DNA from: Clostridia bacterium
Lineage (GTDB): Bacteria; Bacillota; Clostridia; Christensenellales; Aristaeellaceae
DNA: 64,000 bases
Reading direction: 5' to 3'
Assembly (NCBI GenBank): GCA_017541105.1
Contig: JAFXZS010000010.1
Location: 124,001-188,000, forward strand
Shown here piece by piece: positions 33,839 through 42,205 of the stretch. The notes under the pieces were generated by a model, which saw only the letters and a program-made list of their open reading frames with translations, was not told where the DNA came from and made no database searches. The translations under genes were made by a program, and so were the position numbers. Position 1 is the stretch's first letter. Each line of letters opens with the position of its first letter.

Positions 33839-34904
33839 TTTTCCCGATCTCCTCCCAGAGGGCAGTCAGTTTTTCATTCCCAATCATACCGGTCACGTTG
33901 GTGATGCCGTCCTTTGCTGTACGGCCCAGCAGGTAGTGCAGGTGATAGTTTTCCGTACCGCTGACAAACCGGAAAGACCGGGCGTCATAGTTCGGCGACG
34001 CGTCAAACCGCGCAGCGTAATCCGCGGCCCGTTCCAGCGTTTCCCGCGCTTCCGCCTCGCAGCCGGTTTTCAGGTAAACCAGGCTGAGCAGCGTATACAG
34101 GTATCCGCGGCTCTGGTCCGGATACCCGGTCTCCTCCGGATGGACGACGCCGTCCAGCAGATTCAGTCCCCATTTCAGCAGGTGCTCCGCGGATTCCTCG
34201 TCCCCGCACTGCACATAGGAAAAGGACTTTCCGATGATCGTCTGGAGCAGCGATGCCAGGGAATCGAGCAGCGCGCCTGAAAGAAAGGGCTCAGCTTCTT
34301 CCGGCTTTTTGCATACCAGGGACAGTGTCATGCCGATCAGGTCGTTATAGACGCCTTCGGTGTTATGCTTTTTCAGCTGCTCCACCGCCTCGTCCGTCCG
34401 GCCGGAGACCATCAGGATCGTGGACAGATACTCATGCAGGGAGGTCTCCCCGATGGCCTGGCAGGTGTTCCGGGGCAGCAGAAGCAGCGCTTCCCGCATC
34501 AGCCCGGCGGCCCGGTCCAGCAGGTCCTGCTCCCGGCTTTTGCAGCCGAAGATCATATAAAGGACCGCGCTGTGATACACGATGTCGAAGGCGTGCGGAA
34601 AACGCTTGAGCGCCTTCTCCGCCTCGGTAATCCCGGCCGGGTCCTCACTTTTGATGGCGCGTGCCAGCCTGTCTGTGACAGCCTTCAGGCTGTTGTTTTT
34701 CATCCGGTAGCCCAGCAGCGCGTCCACGGAAACATCAAAGAAGTCTGCCAGCTCCGTGATCAGGTTCAGCTCGGGGGTGGAGAGCTTTGCCTCCCACTTG
34801 TGCACCGCGCCTACCGTGACGCCCAGCGCTTCCGCCAGCTGCTCCTGGGTCAGCCCTCGCTGCTTCCGCCAGCTGCGGATGTTTTCAGCCAGTTTCGTTT
34901 CCAT
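33831..34904 (-). CDS. XRE regulator with TPR-like C-terminal domain
   Basis: Regulator of 357 residues. ATG 34904 follows AAAGGAGG. The N-terminal HTH (KLAENIRSWRKQRGLTQEQL, then GAVHKWEAKLSTPELNLITE) is of the standard XRE type with FFDVSVDALLGYR after it. The remaining 280 residues are helical with TPR-like repeats, the layout of peptide- or signal-responsive regulators. As it overlaps the MFS gene, control of that pump is the likely job. Confidence 0.85.
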   Translation of the reverse strand: METKLAENIRSWRKQRGLTQEQLAEALGVTVGAVHKWEAKLSTPELNLITELADFFDVSVDALLGYRMKNNSLKAVTDRLARAIKSEDPAGITEAEKALKRFPHAFDIVYHSAVLYMIFGCKSREQDLLDRAAGLMREALLLLPRNTCQAIGETSLHEYLSTILMVSGRTDEAVEQLKKHNTEGVYNDLIGMTLSLVCKKPEEAEPFLSGALLDSLASLLQTIIGKSFSYVQCGDEESAEHLLKWGLNLLDGVVHPEETGYPDQSRGYLYTLLSLVYLKTGCEAEARETLERAADYAARFDASPNYDARSFRFVSGTENYHLHYLLGRTAKDGITNVTGMIGNEKLTALWEEIGKND

Positions 34905-35049
34905 GATCCCGCCTCCTTTCGCCCGTCCACCCGTATTATACAGTCCCGGACTGCCGCTGAACAGACACGAACAGTACAAATGGGATAAAATATTTTATAC
35001 CGTCAGTATGGATTGCCCTGTTGTCTGAATATACCCTTAACCTGCATGC

Positions 35050-35156
35050 GGAAGATATGCTCCGGACATATTGGGAGGTCATGCGGCGAAAATTTTCTGC
35101 AAAAAACCGGAAGATATGCTATGATTATGATTAAGGCCAATATGGTTTGCCGGAAT
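35050..35156 (+). repeat. dispersed repeat copy R1 (promoter-like)
   Basis: First of five related non-coding segments. The core at 35089-35156 holds AAAATTTTCTGCAAAAAACC, then CGGAAGATATGCTATGATTA and GCCAATATGGTTTGCCGGAA. A partial second copy (CGGAAGATATGCT, GGAGGTCATGCGG) precedes it. It ends about 85 bases before the methyltransferase start. Confidence 0.65.
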
Positions 35157-35239
35157 ATCCTGAAATCCCGCCGATGATCGGCAGCATGCAGCGTTGAGGC
35201 AGCGCGCCATCAGCAACCCAAAAATTACAGAGGTAATAT

Positions 35240-36004
35240 ATGGAACTCAGAAGAATCTTTGATACGATCCCCGAGCAATTCGATAAATTCAGGCCAAAAT
35301 ACAGCGGGGAATTATTCGAGTGTCTTATAAACTTCGCGCAGCTTGGCCCGGAGAAGAAAGTCCTGGAGATTGGTCCGGGGACCGGGCAGGCAACGGACCT
35401 GATTCTTGAAACGGGATGCGATTATCACGCTATTGAGCTTGGCGAGCATCTCTGTGCAAAAATGAGGGAGAAGTATGATCCGTACCCTAACTTCCATATC
35501 GTGAACGATGACTTCATCACTTACGATTTCGGGCAGCAGCGCTTTGATCTGGTTTATTCCGCGGCGACCATTCAATGGATTCCGGAAGAAACAGCTTTTT
35601 CAAAAACGTTTGAATTGCTGAAGCCGGGCGGAACCCTTGCAATGATGCTGACAAAATCTGATTACAGGGCACATGACGAGGAGCTTTATCAGAAGATTCA
35701 AAAAATCTACGATCGGTATTTCAAACCGGAAATCCCTTATACCCATCGCGGTTTCAGATACGATAACGCTCCTGACTACGGTTTTGCGGACTTCCGGAAA
35801 CATGAGTTCCATGGAAGGCGGGAAATGAGCGCGGATGAATACGTTGCTTACTGCGGCACCCATTGCGATCATATTGTGATTCCGGAACCGTATAAGGCCC
35901 TCTTCTTTGAAGGGCTCAGGAACGCGGTCGAAGAAAGCGGCGGGAAAATTGTATTCGAGGATACCTACGTTCTGTATCTGGCAAAAAAGCCGCAGAACCC
36001 GTAA
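35240..36004 (+). CDS. class I SAM-dependent methyltransferase
   Basis: Protein of 254 residues. Motif I is VLEIGPGTGQATDLIL near 41, followed by an acidic YHAIELGEHL and NDDFITYDF, then FDLVYSAATIQWIP (post-motif IV) and LLKPGGTLAMML. The N-terminus MELRRIFDTIPEQFDKFRP matches small-molecule methyltransferases. The acceptor is unknown. GAGG lies seven bases before the start. It is downstream of repeat R1. Confidence 0.9.
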   Translation: MELRRIFDTIPEQFDKFRPKYSGELFECLINFAQLGPEKKVLEIGPGTGQATDLILETGCDYHAIELGEHLCAKMREKYDPYPNFHIVNDDFITYDFGQQRFDLVYSAATIQWIPEETAFSKTFELLKPGGTLAMMLTKSDYRAHDEELYQKIQKIYDRYFKPEIPYTHRGFRYDNAPDYGFADFRKHEFHGRREMSADEYVAYCGTHCDHIVIPEPYKALFFEGLRNAVEESGGKIVFEDTYVLYLAKKPQNP

Positions 36005-36130
36005 AGCATGGATCCCGGCTGCTTCCGGTTGTCGGGATCCCCGCTGGAAAGATCTCCCGAAGGCGGGGTTTGAGACATATGTCAATCGGCAAATCGTAGG
36101 CTGCAGGGCTGTAAATGTCGGAATGGAAAA

Positions 36131-36919
36131 ATGAGCGAACAGAAATACGCAAGCTGGAATCCCTGGCATGGCTGCACGAAATATTCCGAAGGATGCCGTT
36201 ACTGTTATGTTTATCGGCAGGATGACGCATACGGCAGTCCGGTTTCATCAGAACAATGCCGCAAAACACAGAATTTCAATCTGCCGATAAAAACAAAGCG
36301 TGACGGAACGCTGAAGATCGCCTCCGGCTCTCTCGTCATGACCTGCTTTACCTCGGATTTTTTGCTGAAAGACGCGGACGAATGGCGTGATGAATGCTGG
36401 AAAATGATAAAATGCCGCAATGATTGTATGTTTTATTTTTTCACGAAACGCATCGAACGCTTTCCGGAATGTATGCCGGCTGACTGGGGAGACGGCTATG
36501 AGAACGTGATCGTAGGCTGCACCTGTGAAAACCAGGATCGGGCGGATTTCCGGCTGCCGATCTTCGCGGAGCTTCCAATCAGGCACAAAACGGTTATCCT
36601 CGGTCCGATGCTTGGCCCGGTCAATCTTGAGAAGTATCTTGACGGCAGCATCTGTGAGGTGGCTTGCTCAGGCGAATCGGGCATAAACGTGCGGCCCCTT
36701 GATTACGAATGGGTGCTGGACGTTCGCCGCCAGTGTATGAACAAAGGTGTCCCATTTCAGTTTCACCAGACAGGGGCATATTTTATAAAAGGCGGCAAAA
36801 TGTACCGAGTCCCTCGCCGTTTCCAGACATTGCAGGCCCGCAAAGCGGGGATCGACTACAAAATCGTGGATGGGTTTTTACCGGATTTTCAGGCTCAAAA
36901 CATTTTCGGAGGGATTTGA
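36131..36919 (+). CDS. DUF5131 (Gp37/Gp68-like) protein
   Basis: Protein of 262 residues opening KYASWNPWHGCTKYSEGCRY, the hallmark of DUF5131 proteins, which are common in phages and mobile DNA. The Cys set C-x6-C-x2-C looks like a variant radical-SAM-type cluster site. Further motifs are VMTCFTSDFLLKDADEWRDE and VACSGESGINVRPLDYEWV. The biochemical role is not known. It is followed at once by the MarR-like and radical SAM genes. Confidence 0.8.
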   Translation: MSEQKYASWNPWHGCTKYSEGCRYCYVYRQDDAYGSPVSSEQCRKTQNFNLPIKTKRDGTLKIASGSLVMTCFTSDFLLKDADEWRDECWKMIKCRNDCMFYFFTKRIERFPECMPADWGDGYENVIVGCTCENQDRADFRLPIFAELPIRHKTVILGPMLGPVNLEKYLDGSICEVACSGESGINVRPLDYEWVLDVRRQCMNKGVPFQFHQTGAYFIKGGKMYRVPRRFQTLQARKAGIDYKIVDGFLPDFQAQNIFGGI

Positions 36920-36920
36920 C

Positions 36921-37313
36921 ATGTCCGCAGGCGGAATTATCGGAATCATCGTCGCTGTACTGGCGGTATGCTGCTGCTGTACCCATCGCAGGGTCATCAA
37001 AGCCCTGGTGAAGGTTCTGTGGGAATTCGGGGGAATGACGGAAGGTGAGCTTGGGAAAAAGGTCCGTCTTGATTCCGGGACGCTTGCGCCTCTTCTGAAA
37101 CGGCTGGAAAAGCAGGGGCTGATTGAGCGGATCAGGCCGGAAAACAACGAGCGCAAACTGTTTCTGAAGCTTACGCGGGACGGAGAGGCGCTGAAACAGA
37201 AAGCGCTTGCGGTGCCATGCGCGATGCAGAACTGCATCCAAATGCCGAAAGAGGAATTGCTGCTGCTGCGGGAGCTTCTGAACAAAGCGCTGCACAGCAT
37301 GGAAACGGAGTGA
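36921..37313 (+). CDS. truncated MarR-type regulator with N-terminal membrane segment
   Basis: Protein of 130 residues from ATG 36921, seven bases after GGAGGG. Residues 39-95 are a MarR winged helix (MTEGELGKKVRLDSGTLAPL, then LEKQGLIERIRPENNERKLF), close to OhrR types. The usual first helices, including the dimer and sensing Cys region, are replaced by a hydrophobic stretch (GGIIGIIVAVLAVCCCC). This looks like a 5' truncation joined to foreign sequence. Whether it still binds DNA is doubtful. It sits 8 bases before the radical SAM chimera. Confidence 0.6.
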   Translation: MSAGGIIGIIVAVLAVCCCCTHRRVIKALVKVLWEFGGMTEGELGKKVRLDSGTLAPLLKRLEKQGLIERIRPENNERKLFLKLTRDGEALKQKALAVPCAMQNCIQMPKEELLLLRELLNKALHSMETE

Positions 37314-37321
37314 GCGGAAAC

Positions 37322-38539
37322 ATGGATCAGAACTTTGATCTGCAGGGTTATATGACAAAAGGCGTGGAACGGGTTGTGGCGGACGCCGTCAAAGCAACGG
37401 TCAGGAACCCGAAGGAAAGCGCCTTTATGCTCCGGTTTGCCGCGGCAAGTCGGGCAGCATCCAAAAGAAGGGCGGCAGCGGAAAAGAACGGGGAACATGT
37501 TCCTCCGTTCCTGATCGCCAGTATTACCAGCAAATGCAATCTCCATTGCGCGGGATGCTATTCCCGCTGCAATCACGCCACGGTGGATTCGGAACCCGTG
37601 GCGCAGCTGACCGGTGAGGAATGGCTCCGGATCTTCGGCAAAGCGGATGAGATGGGGATCAGCTTTATTCTGCTGGCGGGCGGAGAGCCGATGCTCCGGC
37701 GCGATATTATTGAAGCTGCCGGTGAGCGCCGGAATATCCTGTTCCCGATCTTTACAAACGGAACATTCATTGATGAAAAGTATCTTGCATTGTTTGACCG
37801 CTGCCGCAACCTGATTCCCATCATGAGCATCGAGGGAAACCGGGAAATAACGGACGCGAGGCGGGGCAAGGGTGTTTATGACCGCCTGATCGCGAACATG
37901 GACGCGTTTCAAAGCAGGGGCCTGATCTTCGGCGCTTCCGTTACGGTCACGACGGAAAACCTGAAGGAAGTATCGTCGGATTCCTTTATTGAAAGCCTTT
38001 CCGGCCGCGGATGCAGGGCGGTCATCTTTGTGGAATTCGTGCCGGTGACGGAGGAAAGCAGGGAACTTGCTCCCGGAGACGCGGAAAGGGAATACCTGGC
38101 CGACGAAATCGCGCGCCTTCGCGGGCAGTATCCGGAAATGGTGTTTATTTCCTTCCCAAGCAATGTGTACGACACCACGCTCGCGATGTATGAAATCGTC
38201 AAAAACGGCGGGCTTCCGGTAGGAATCAATTTCGACTCCAAGAACCGCCGCCCGAGCAATACCTATGAGGATATGTTCCACGCGTTTATCCTGGGAATGG
38301 ATTCCTTCGCGTTCGGACTGATCAAGGCCGCGCAGATTATTGAGGACGGGCGTATTGAAGGATTCACGGAAAAGAAATACGAGAGCTTCAATACGGAACT
38401 CGGGCAGAAGATCCGCAAGGGAGAGGCAACACTTGAAGAGCTTGCCGCGCATGCAGCGGATCTGAAGGCCCCCAAGGTTCCGGCTTCCGGGCGGCAGGAA
38501 TACCTGGAAGGTGTGCTGAACAATATTATTCTTTCATGA
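37322..38539 (+). CDS. chimera: radical SAM protein fused to C-terminus of xylose isomerase
   Basis: The frame encodes 405 residues. Residues 1 to about 277 are a radical SAM enzyme with the cluster motif CNLHCAGCYSRC near 67 and LLAGGEPMLRRDI near 118. From near codon 278 the sequence changes to the end of xylose isomerase: YDTTLAMYEIVKNGGLPVG, NFDSKNRRPSN, GMDSFAFGLIKAAQIIEDG and PASGRQEYLEGVLNNIIL. The junction is at about 38160-38166 and is in frame. The radical SAM part lacks its usual C-terminal region and the XylA part lacks the active-site barrel start, so activity is doubtful. Confidence 0.85.
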   Translation: MDQNFDLQGYMTKGVERVVADAVKATVRNPKESAFMLRFAAASRAASKRRAAAEKNGEHVPPFLIASITSKCNLHCAGCYSRCNHATVDSEPVAQLTGEEWLRIFGKADEMGISFILLAGGEPMLRRDIIEAAGERRNILFPIFTNGTFIDEKYLALFDRCRNLIPIMSIEGNREITDARRGKGVYDRLIANMDAFQSRGLIFGASVTVTTENLKEVSSDSFIESLSGRGCRAVIFVEFVPVTEESRELAPGDAEREYLADEIARLRGQYPEMVFISFPSNVYDTTLAMYEIVKNGGLPVGINFDSKNRRPSNTYEDMFHAFILGMDSFAFGLIKAAQIIEDGRIEGFTEKKYESFNTELGQKIRKGEATLEELAAHAADLKAPKVPASGRQEYLEGVLNNIILS

Positions 38540-38576
38540 TGGAGTGCCGGCCCGGAAGATAACCCTGCATTCAAGC

Positions 38577-38610
38577 ACCGCTGATTCACCTCGGATCAGC
38601 GGTTGTTTTA
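38577..38610 (+). terminator. intrinsic terminator
   Basis: CCGCTGAT (38578-38585) pairs with ATCAGCGG (38595-38602), followed by TTGTTTTATT. It ends the DUF5131-MarR-radical SAM run. The gap 38611-38904 shows no gene I can support. Confidence 0.75.
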
Positions 38611-38904
38611 TTCCCTGAAGCCTGATAGCAGCCCCGGAACCATCTGCCGGATGGATTTTTTTTCTGATCCTGAAGATAAAACATTATATTCCGGAAGATC
38701 TTCCTTCTTACAGCGAAGAGATTTGCTCATGGGAAACAAAGAATCTTATTTGATGATCAAAGCATCAAATTCTGAAGAATGTTTCCTGCATACTGAATTC
38801 TTGAGAAAATCAGCGAATAATTCAGATATTCACAGAAAAACGGGCCTGTGGCAAAAAGCAGCATACCGTTGTCAGATAATGGATTGCAATGGCCAATACA
38901 ACAT

Positions 38905-38932
38905 TTGACTATCTTTGATCTTTGAATATAAT
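38905..38932 (+). promoter_or_regulatory. hsp20 promoter
   Basis: TTGACT (38905-38910), 16-bp spacer, TATAAT (38927-38932). A GC-rich leader of about 120 nt follows, with pairing CCCGG/CCGGG segments, before GGAGG; it could be a thermosensor, but no CIRCE element is present. Confidence 0.65.
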
Positions 38933-39061
38933 ATAATCAGCGTTCGGGAGAACGGGGCGGCCAATGACCACATGGTGCACGACCTGCATAAAGGCCAGAT
39001 TGCGACCCGGCATGACGGGTGAAAAGCCCGGCGATGAAGGCCATGAATGGAGGTTGTTATT

Positions 39062-39520
39062 ATGAGTACTTATCTTCCCAGCGTATTTGGTGAGAACCTG
39101 ATGGATGTCTTTGATGACTTCGACCGGAACTTCTTCCGTGGATTTAACCGCCCGGAACATGTTCTGTACGGCAAAAACGCGCAGCACATGATGAAAACGG
39201 ATGTTAAAGAAACAGATGAAGGGTACGAAGTGGATGTGGATCTGCCCGGTTTCACAAAGGATGAGATCAAGCTGAATCTGGAAAATGGTTATCTGACTAT
39301 TGCAACAGAGAAATCGCTTGAACAGAAGCAGGAGAACAGGAAGGGCAAGGTTCTTCGTCAGGAGCGGTACTCCGGCACGATGCAGCGCAGTTTCTATGTC
39401 GGTGAAGCTGTAACCGAGGAAGACATCAAGGCGAAGTACGAAAACGGCGTACTGAGTCTGGCCATACCGAAGAAAGAACAGCAGAAGGTTAATGAGAAAA
39501 AGCAGATCCTGATTGAATGA
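39062..39520 (+). CDS. hsp20: Hsp20 small heat-shock protein
   Basis: ATP-independent holdase chaperone of 152 residues. The alpha-crystallin domain covers about 45-145 (MKTDVKETDEGYEVDVDLPG, GFTKDEIKLNLENGYLTI, and ENGVLSLAIPKKE, the last bearing the conserved G-V-L), with a short hydrophobic N-terminal arm (FFRGFNRPEHVL). It lacks an I-x-I tail except for ILIE at the very end. GGAGG is seven bases before the ATG. Single-gene unit with its own promoter and terminator. Confidence 0.95.
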   Translation: MSTYLPSVFGENLMDVFDDFDRNFFRGFNRPEHVLYGKNAQHMMKTDVKETDEGYEVDVDLPGFTKDEIKLNLENGYLTIATEKSLEQKQENRKGKVLRQERYSGTMQRSFYVGEAVTEEDIKAKYENGVLSLAIPKKEQQKVNEKKQILIE

Positions 39521-39561
39521 GAACAGGCCTACCCTCAAATTGATCCAGGCAGGATAAAATC

Positions 39562-39601
39562 GGGGCACGGCTCAGAAATGAGCCGGGGCCCTCTTCTTTT
39601 T
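39562..39601 (+). terminator. intrinsic terminator after hsp20
   Basis: GGCTC/GAGCC core stem extended by GGGC/GCCC, followed by TCTTCTTTTT. Confidence 0.7.
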
Positions 39602-39718
39602 CCCCTGCCCTTTTCCTGCCAGTCTCCTTGTTTTCATTTGCTCTTCGATATTGGATATGGAATACCGTTATCCTTCAGCCGGGCACTGATCCCATAGAAA
39701 CAGACCGATGAGATTCCC

Positions 39719-39830
39719 GCCGCCGGCATTCTTCTGGGGCTGCATGCCGGCAGCAATAATTTTATGCCAAAAAGCCGGAAGATATGATATTATTGATGTT
39801 GGAGGTCAATGCGGTTTGGCATAATTTCTT
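39719..39830 (+). repeat. dispersed repeat copy R2
   Basis: It contains an 8-bp hairpin (GCCGGCAT/ATGCCGGC, 14-nt loop), then AATAATTTTATGCCAAAAAG, then CCGGAAGATATGATATTATT and GGTCAATGCGGTTTGGCATA. It lies about 85 bases before the metallo-hydrolase gene at 39916. Confidence 0.75.
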
Positions 39831-39915
39831 TTGAAGCAATCTGCCATGAAACACATGTTGTACGCGGTTTTCAGGTGACCGTCTGTAATTTCACCCGAAA
39901 GGAGAAACAAGGCCG

Positions 39916-40761
39916 ATGAAAAAAATCCTCATAACCCTGCTGAGTTTTCTGTGCTGCTTCCCCATTGTTCCGACGGCTGCCGGGGACGAATTTTCACCGG
40001 AGATGTCCCTGCTGGCTATCAATGTGCGAAAAGCGGATGCGCTGCTTTTGCGCTGCGGGGAAAGCGCCTATCTGATCGATACAGGAACCAAGAAAGAAGC
40101 GGATACGCTGCTGGGTGTGCTGCGCAATGAGGGCATCACCCGCCTGACCGGCGTGATCCTGACCCATACCCACGCGGACCATGTCGGCGGGCTGAAAGCC
40201 CTGGTTTCGTCAGGCATCGAGATTGAGAATATCTATGCTTCCGGATATTATGTGCTGAAAAAGGAAGGCGGGAAGCATCCCGCGGAAAAAGCACTTAAAA
40301 AAACAGATTACAGCATCACCTGGCTGACCGGAGGGGATACCCTGCCGCTGGACGGAGGAAAACTGACCGTACTCGGTCCGCTTGAAAAAAATGAGGAAAC
40401 GGAAAACAACAACTCCCTGGTCCTGCTGGCTGAAGGAGGCGGCGGAAGCATCCTGCTGACCGGAGACATGGAATTCCCTGAGGAATCTTCCCTGATCCAC
40501 GCCGGGGTCATCCCTCAGGTGGACGTGATCAAAATCGGGAACCATGGGGAGGGAGACGCCACCAGCGCACAGCTGATTGCAACCGCACTGCCAAAGCTGG
40601 CCGTCATCTCCACGAACTCGGAAGACGAACCGGATACCCCGGATCCCCGGGTTGTCCGTCTGCTCGCACAGCAGGAAATACAGATCCTGTATACCCAGGA
40701 TGCAGCACAAGGCATATTGGTTACGCTGAAGAACGGGACGATTGAGACGGAGATCAAATGA
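39916..40761 (+). CDS. secreted ComEC-like metallo-beta-lactamase-fold hydrolase
   Basis: Protein of 281 residues with a signal peptide (MKKILITLLSFLCCFPIVPT). The MBL fold follows, with ILTHTHADHVGGLKALV (HxHxDH near 82), LLTGDMEFPEE (metal-binding Asp near 190) and IGNHGEGD. The domain resembles the hydrolase half of ComEC/Rec2 found as free-standing secreted proteins. A phosphodiesterase or nuclease role is possible, but unproven. It is preceded by repeat R2. Confidence 0.85.
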   Translation: MKKILITLLSFLCCFPIVPTAAGDEFSPEMSLLAINVRKADALLLRCGESAYLIDTGTKKEADTLLGVLRNEGITRLTGVILTHTHADHVGGLKALVSSGIEIENIYASGYYVLKKEGGKHPAEKALKKTDYSITWLTGGDTLPLDGGKLTVLGPLEKNEETENNNSLVLLAEGGGGSILLTGDMEFPEESSLIHAGVIPQVDVIKIGNHGEGDATSAQLIATALPKLAVISTNSEDEPDTPDPRVVRLLAQQEIQILYTQDAAQGILVTLKNGTIETEIK

Positions 40762-40886
40762 AAGCTGACTCCTCCGGTGACGTGCTGTTTACCGCCGCCG
40801 CGGAATTCCGGGAGTGTATCAGGGACGGTCGGAAGCTGCCCCTGTAAGCAGCGAAAAAAGCATGTCCACGCGGCTGGAGCAACAAA

Positions 40887-42116
40887 ATGAAAAAGTCGTC
40901 CACGGAAAGGCCGGAAAAATCAATGCGGGAATTCTACGAACCGGTTCTGAATCTGGCTGATCCGGAACATCACAGTACCATGGGCGCGTTTCTGACCCTG
41001 AAGGATCCCGTGGACGGAGAAATCCTCCGCTCCGCCGTGGAAGCGGTGCGGACACGCTTTCCGTATTTCTGCGTCCGAGCGTCGATCAGGGGAAAAGACG
41101 CGGTGCCCGTGCCGAACGATCTTCCCATGACGGTCCGGAACACCTGGGACCCCATCAGTTTCAACACAGAAGCAGCAAACTTCCACCTGGCAGCCTGGAA
41201 ATATAAAGGCCGCCGGCTGGCGTTCGAAATCTCCCATTCCCTGGCAGACGGGACAGGTATACTGCCCTATGTTCAGAGCGTCCTCTGCCTGTATCTGTCA
41301 AAGGCCACCGGCAGCTTCTTTGATCCGGCAGGGTTCCGGCTGCCGGGGCAGCCGATCCCGGAATCGGAGACCGGAAACCCGTTCAGGGATCTGGACGTCG
41401 ATCATGCGGCGCCGCTGTATCAAAAGAAACCGATTCCCGATTTCTTCCGCCTGGCCTGCGGAGCGGATCGCGGCAAAACCGTGTTCTGCCTGAAACTCCG
41501 TGAATCACAAGTCATGCAGTACTGCAGGGAGTTCGACGGCACTCCGAATGTGATTGTTTCCGTTTTGCTGGCAAAAGCTGCCAGGCGTTTTGACCCGTCC
41601 TGCGAAAAGGCGGTCACCGCCATGGTCTGCATCGATCACAAAGCGCTCCTGGGAAACCATGACAACTACCGCTGTTTTGTGGGATCCGCCTTCCTGGATT
41701 TCCCCCGGGACAGGGATCTGGACAATGTTCAAAAAGCCTGTACCATTGCCCGCGGGCAGCTGATGCTGCAGGCGCAGCCTGAAAACTCCCTCTGGGCTAT
41801 CAGGCAGATGAAGCAGGGGCTTCCTCCCCCTTCTCCGGACATCCCGCAGGCCAGCATCTGCGTATCCTATCCCGGCGGCAGAAGTTTCGGGCCGCTGGCC
41901 CCCTGGATTGATGAGTTTTATATCATGACATCCCTGTCAAAAATCACAGATGTCCTGTGCGAGATTACCTGCGTCGGCCGCAGCTTTTTCCTCGCGTTTA
42001 TGCAGCCATTCTCTTCGCCGGACTACTTCCGGTGTTTTCTGGAAGAACTGGCCTCGGCGGGAATACAGTATGACCTGCTCCGCAGTGAACCACTGCGCCT
42101 GTGCAATATCCGATGA
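40887..42116 (+). CDS. CAT/condensation-fold acyltransferase
   Basis: Protein of 409 residues with the HxxxD active-site pattern HSLADGTG near 114 and the FxxSFLDFPRD-type mid motif (GSAFLDFPRDRDLD near 268), as in alcohol acetyltransferases and phthiocerol or NRPS-condensation-like enzymes. It would transfer an acyl group from CoA to an alcohol or amine. No carrier protein is nearby. The start has GGAG upstream. It is followed by a MerR regulator. Confidence 0.7.
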   Translation: MKKSSTERPEKSMREFYEPVLNLADPEHHSTMGAFLTLKDPVDGEILRSAVEAVRTRFPYFCVRASIRGKDAVPVPNDLPMTVRNTWDPISFNTEAANFHLAAWKYKGRRLAFEISHSLADGTGILPYVQSVLCLYLSKATGSFFDPAGFRLPGQPIPESETGNPFRDLDVDHAAPLYQKKPIPDFFRLACGADRGKTVFCLKLRESQVMQYCREFDGTPNVIVSVLLAKAARRFDPSCEKAVTAMVCIDHKALLGNHDNYRCFVGSAFLDFPRDRDLDNVQKACTIARGQLMLQAQPENSLWAIRQMKQGLPPPSPDIPQASICVSYPGGRSFGPLAPWIDEFYIMTSLSKITDVLCEITCVGRSFFLAFMQPFSSPDYFRCFLEELASAGIQYDLLRSEPLRLCNIR

Positions 42117-42154
42117 GCGGGAATATCAACCCGGCGGCGCATATACTTTGGGAC

Positions 42155-42185
42155 TTGACATTGCACTTAACTGCAATGATACCTT
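42155..42185 (+). promoter_or_regulatory. MerR-type autoregulated promoter
   Basis: TTGACA (42155-42160) and TACCTT (42180-42185) are 19 bp apart. The spacer holds a perfect dyad TTGCA-CTTAAC-TGCAA. Twenty bases further is the merR-type start codon. This is the classic site for activation and autoregulation by a MerR-family protein. Confidence 0.75.
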
Positions 42186-42205
42186 CCCCTTGAGGAGGCA
42201 GGGAT

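Noticed and set aside
36010..36050. Hairpin GGATCCCG/CGGGATCC after the methyltransferase
   Set aside because: Good stem but no T-run; not enough to call a terminator.
38603..38908. 101-codon plus-strand frame after the radical SAM chimera
   Set aside because: Its start lies in the T-run of a terminator, there is no ribosome site, and composition is unlike the neighbouring genes.
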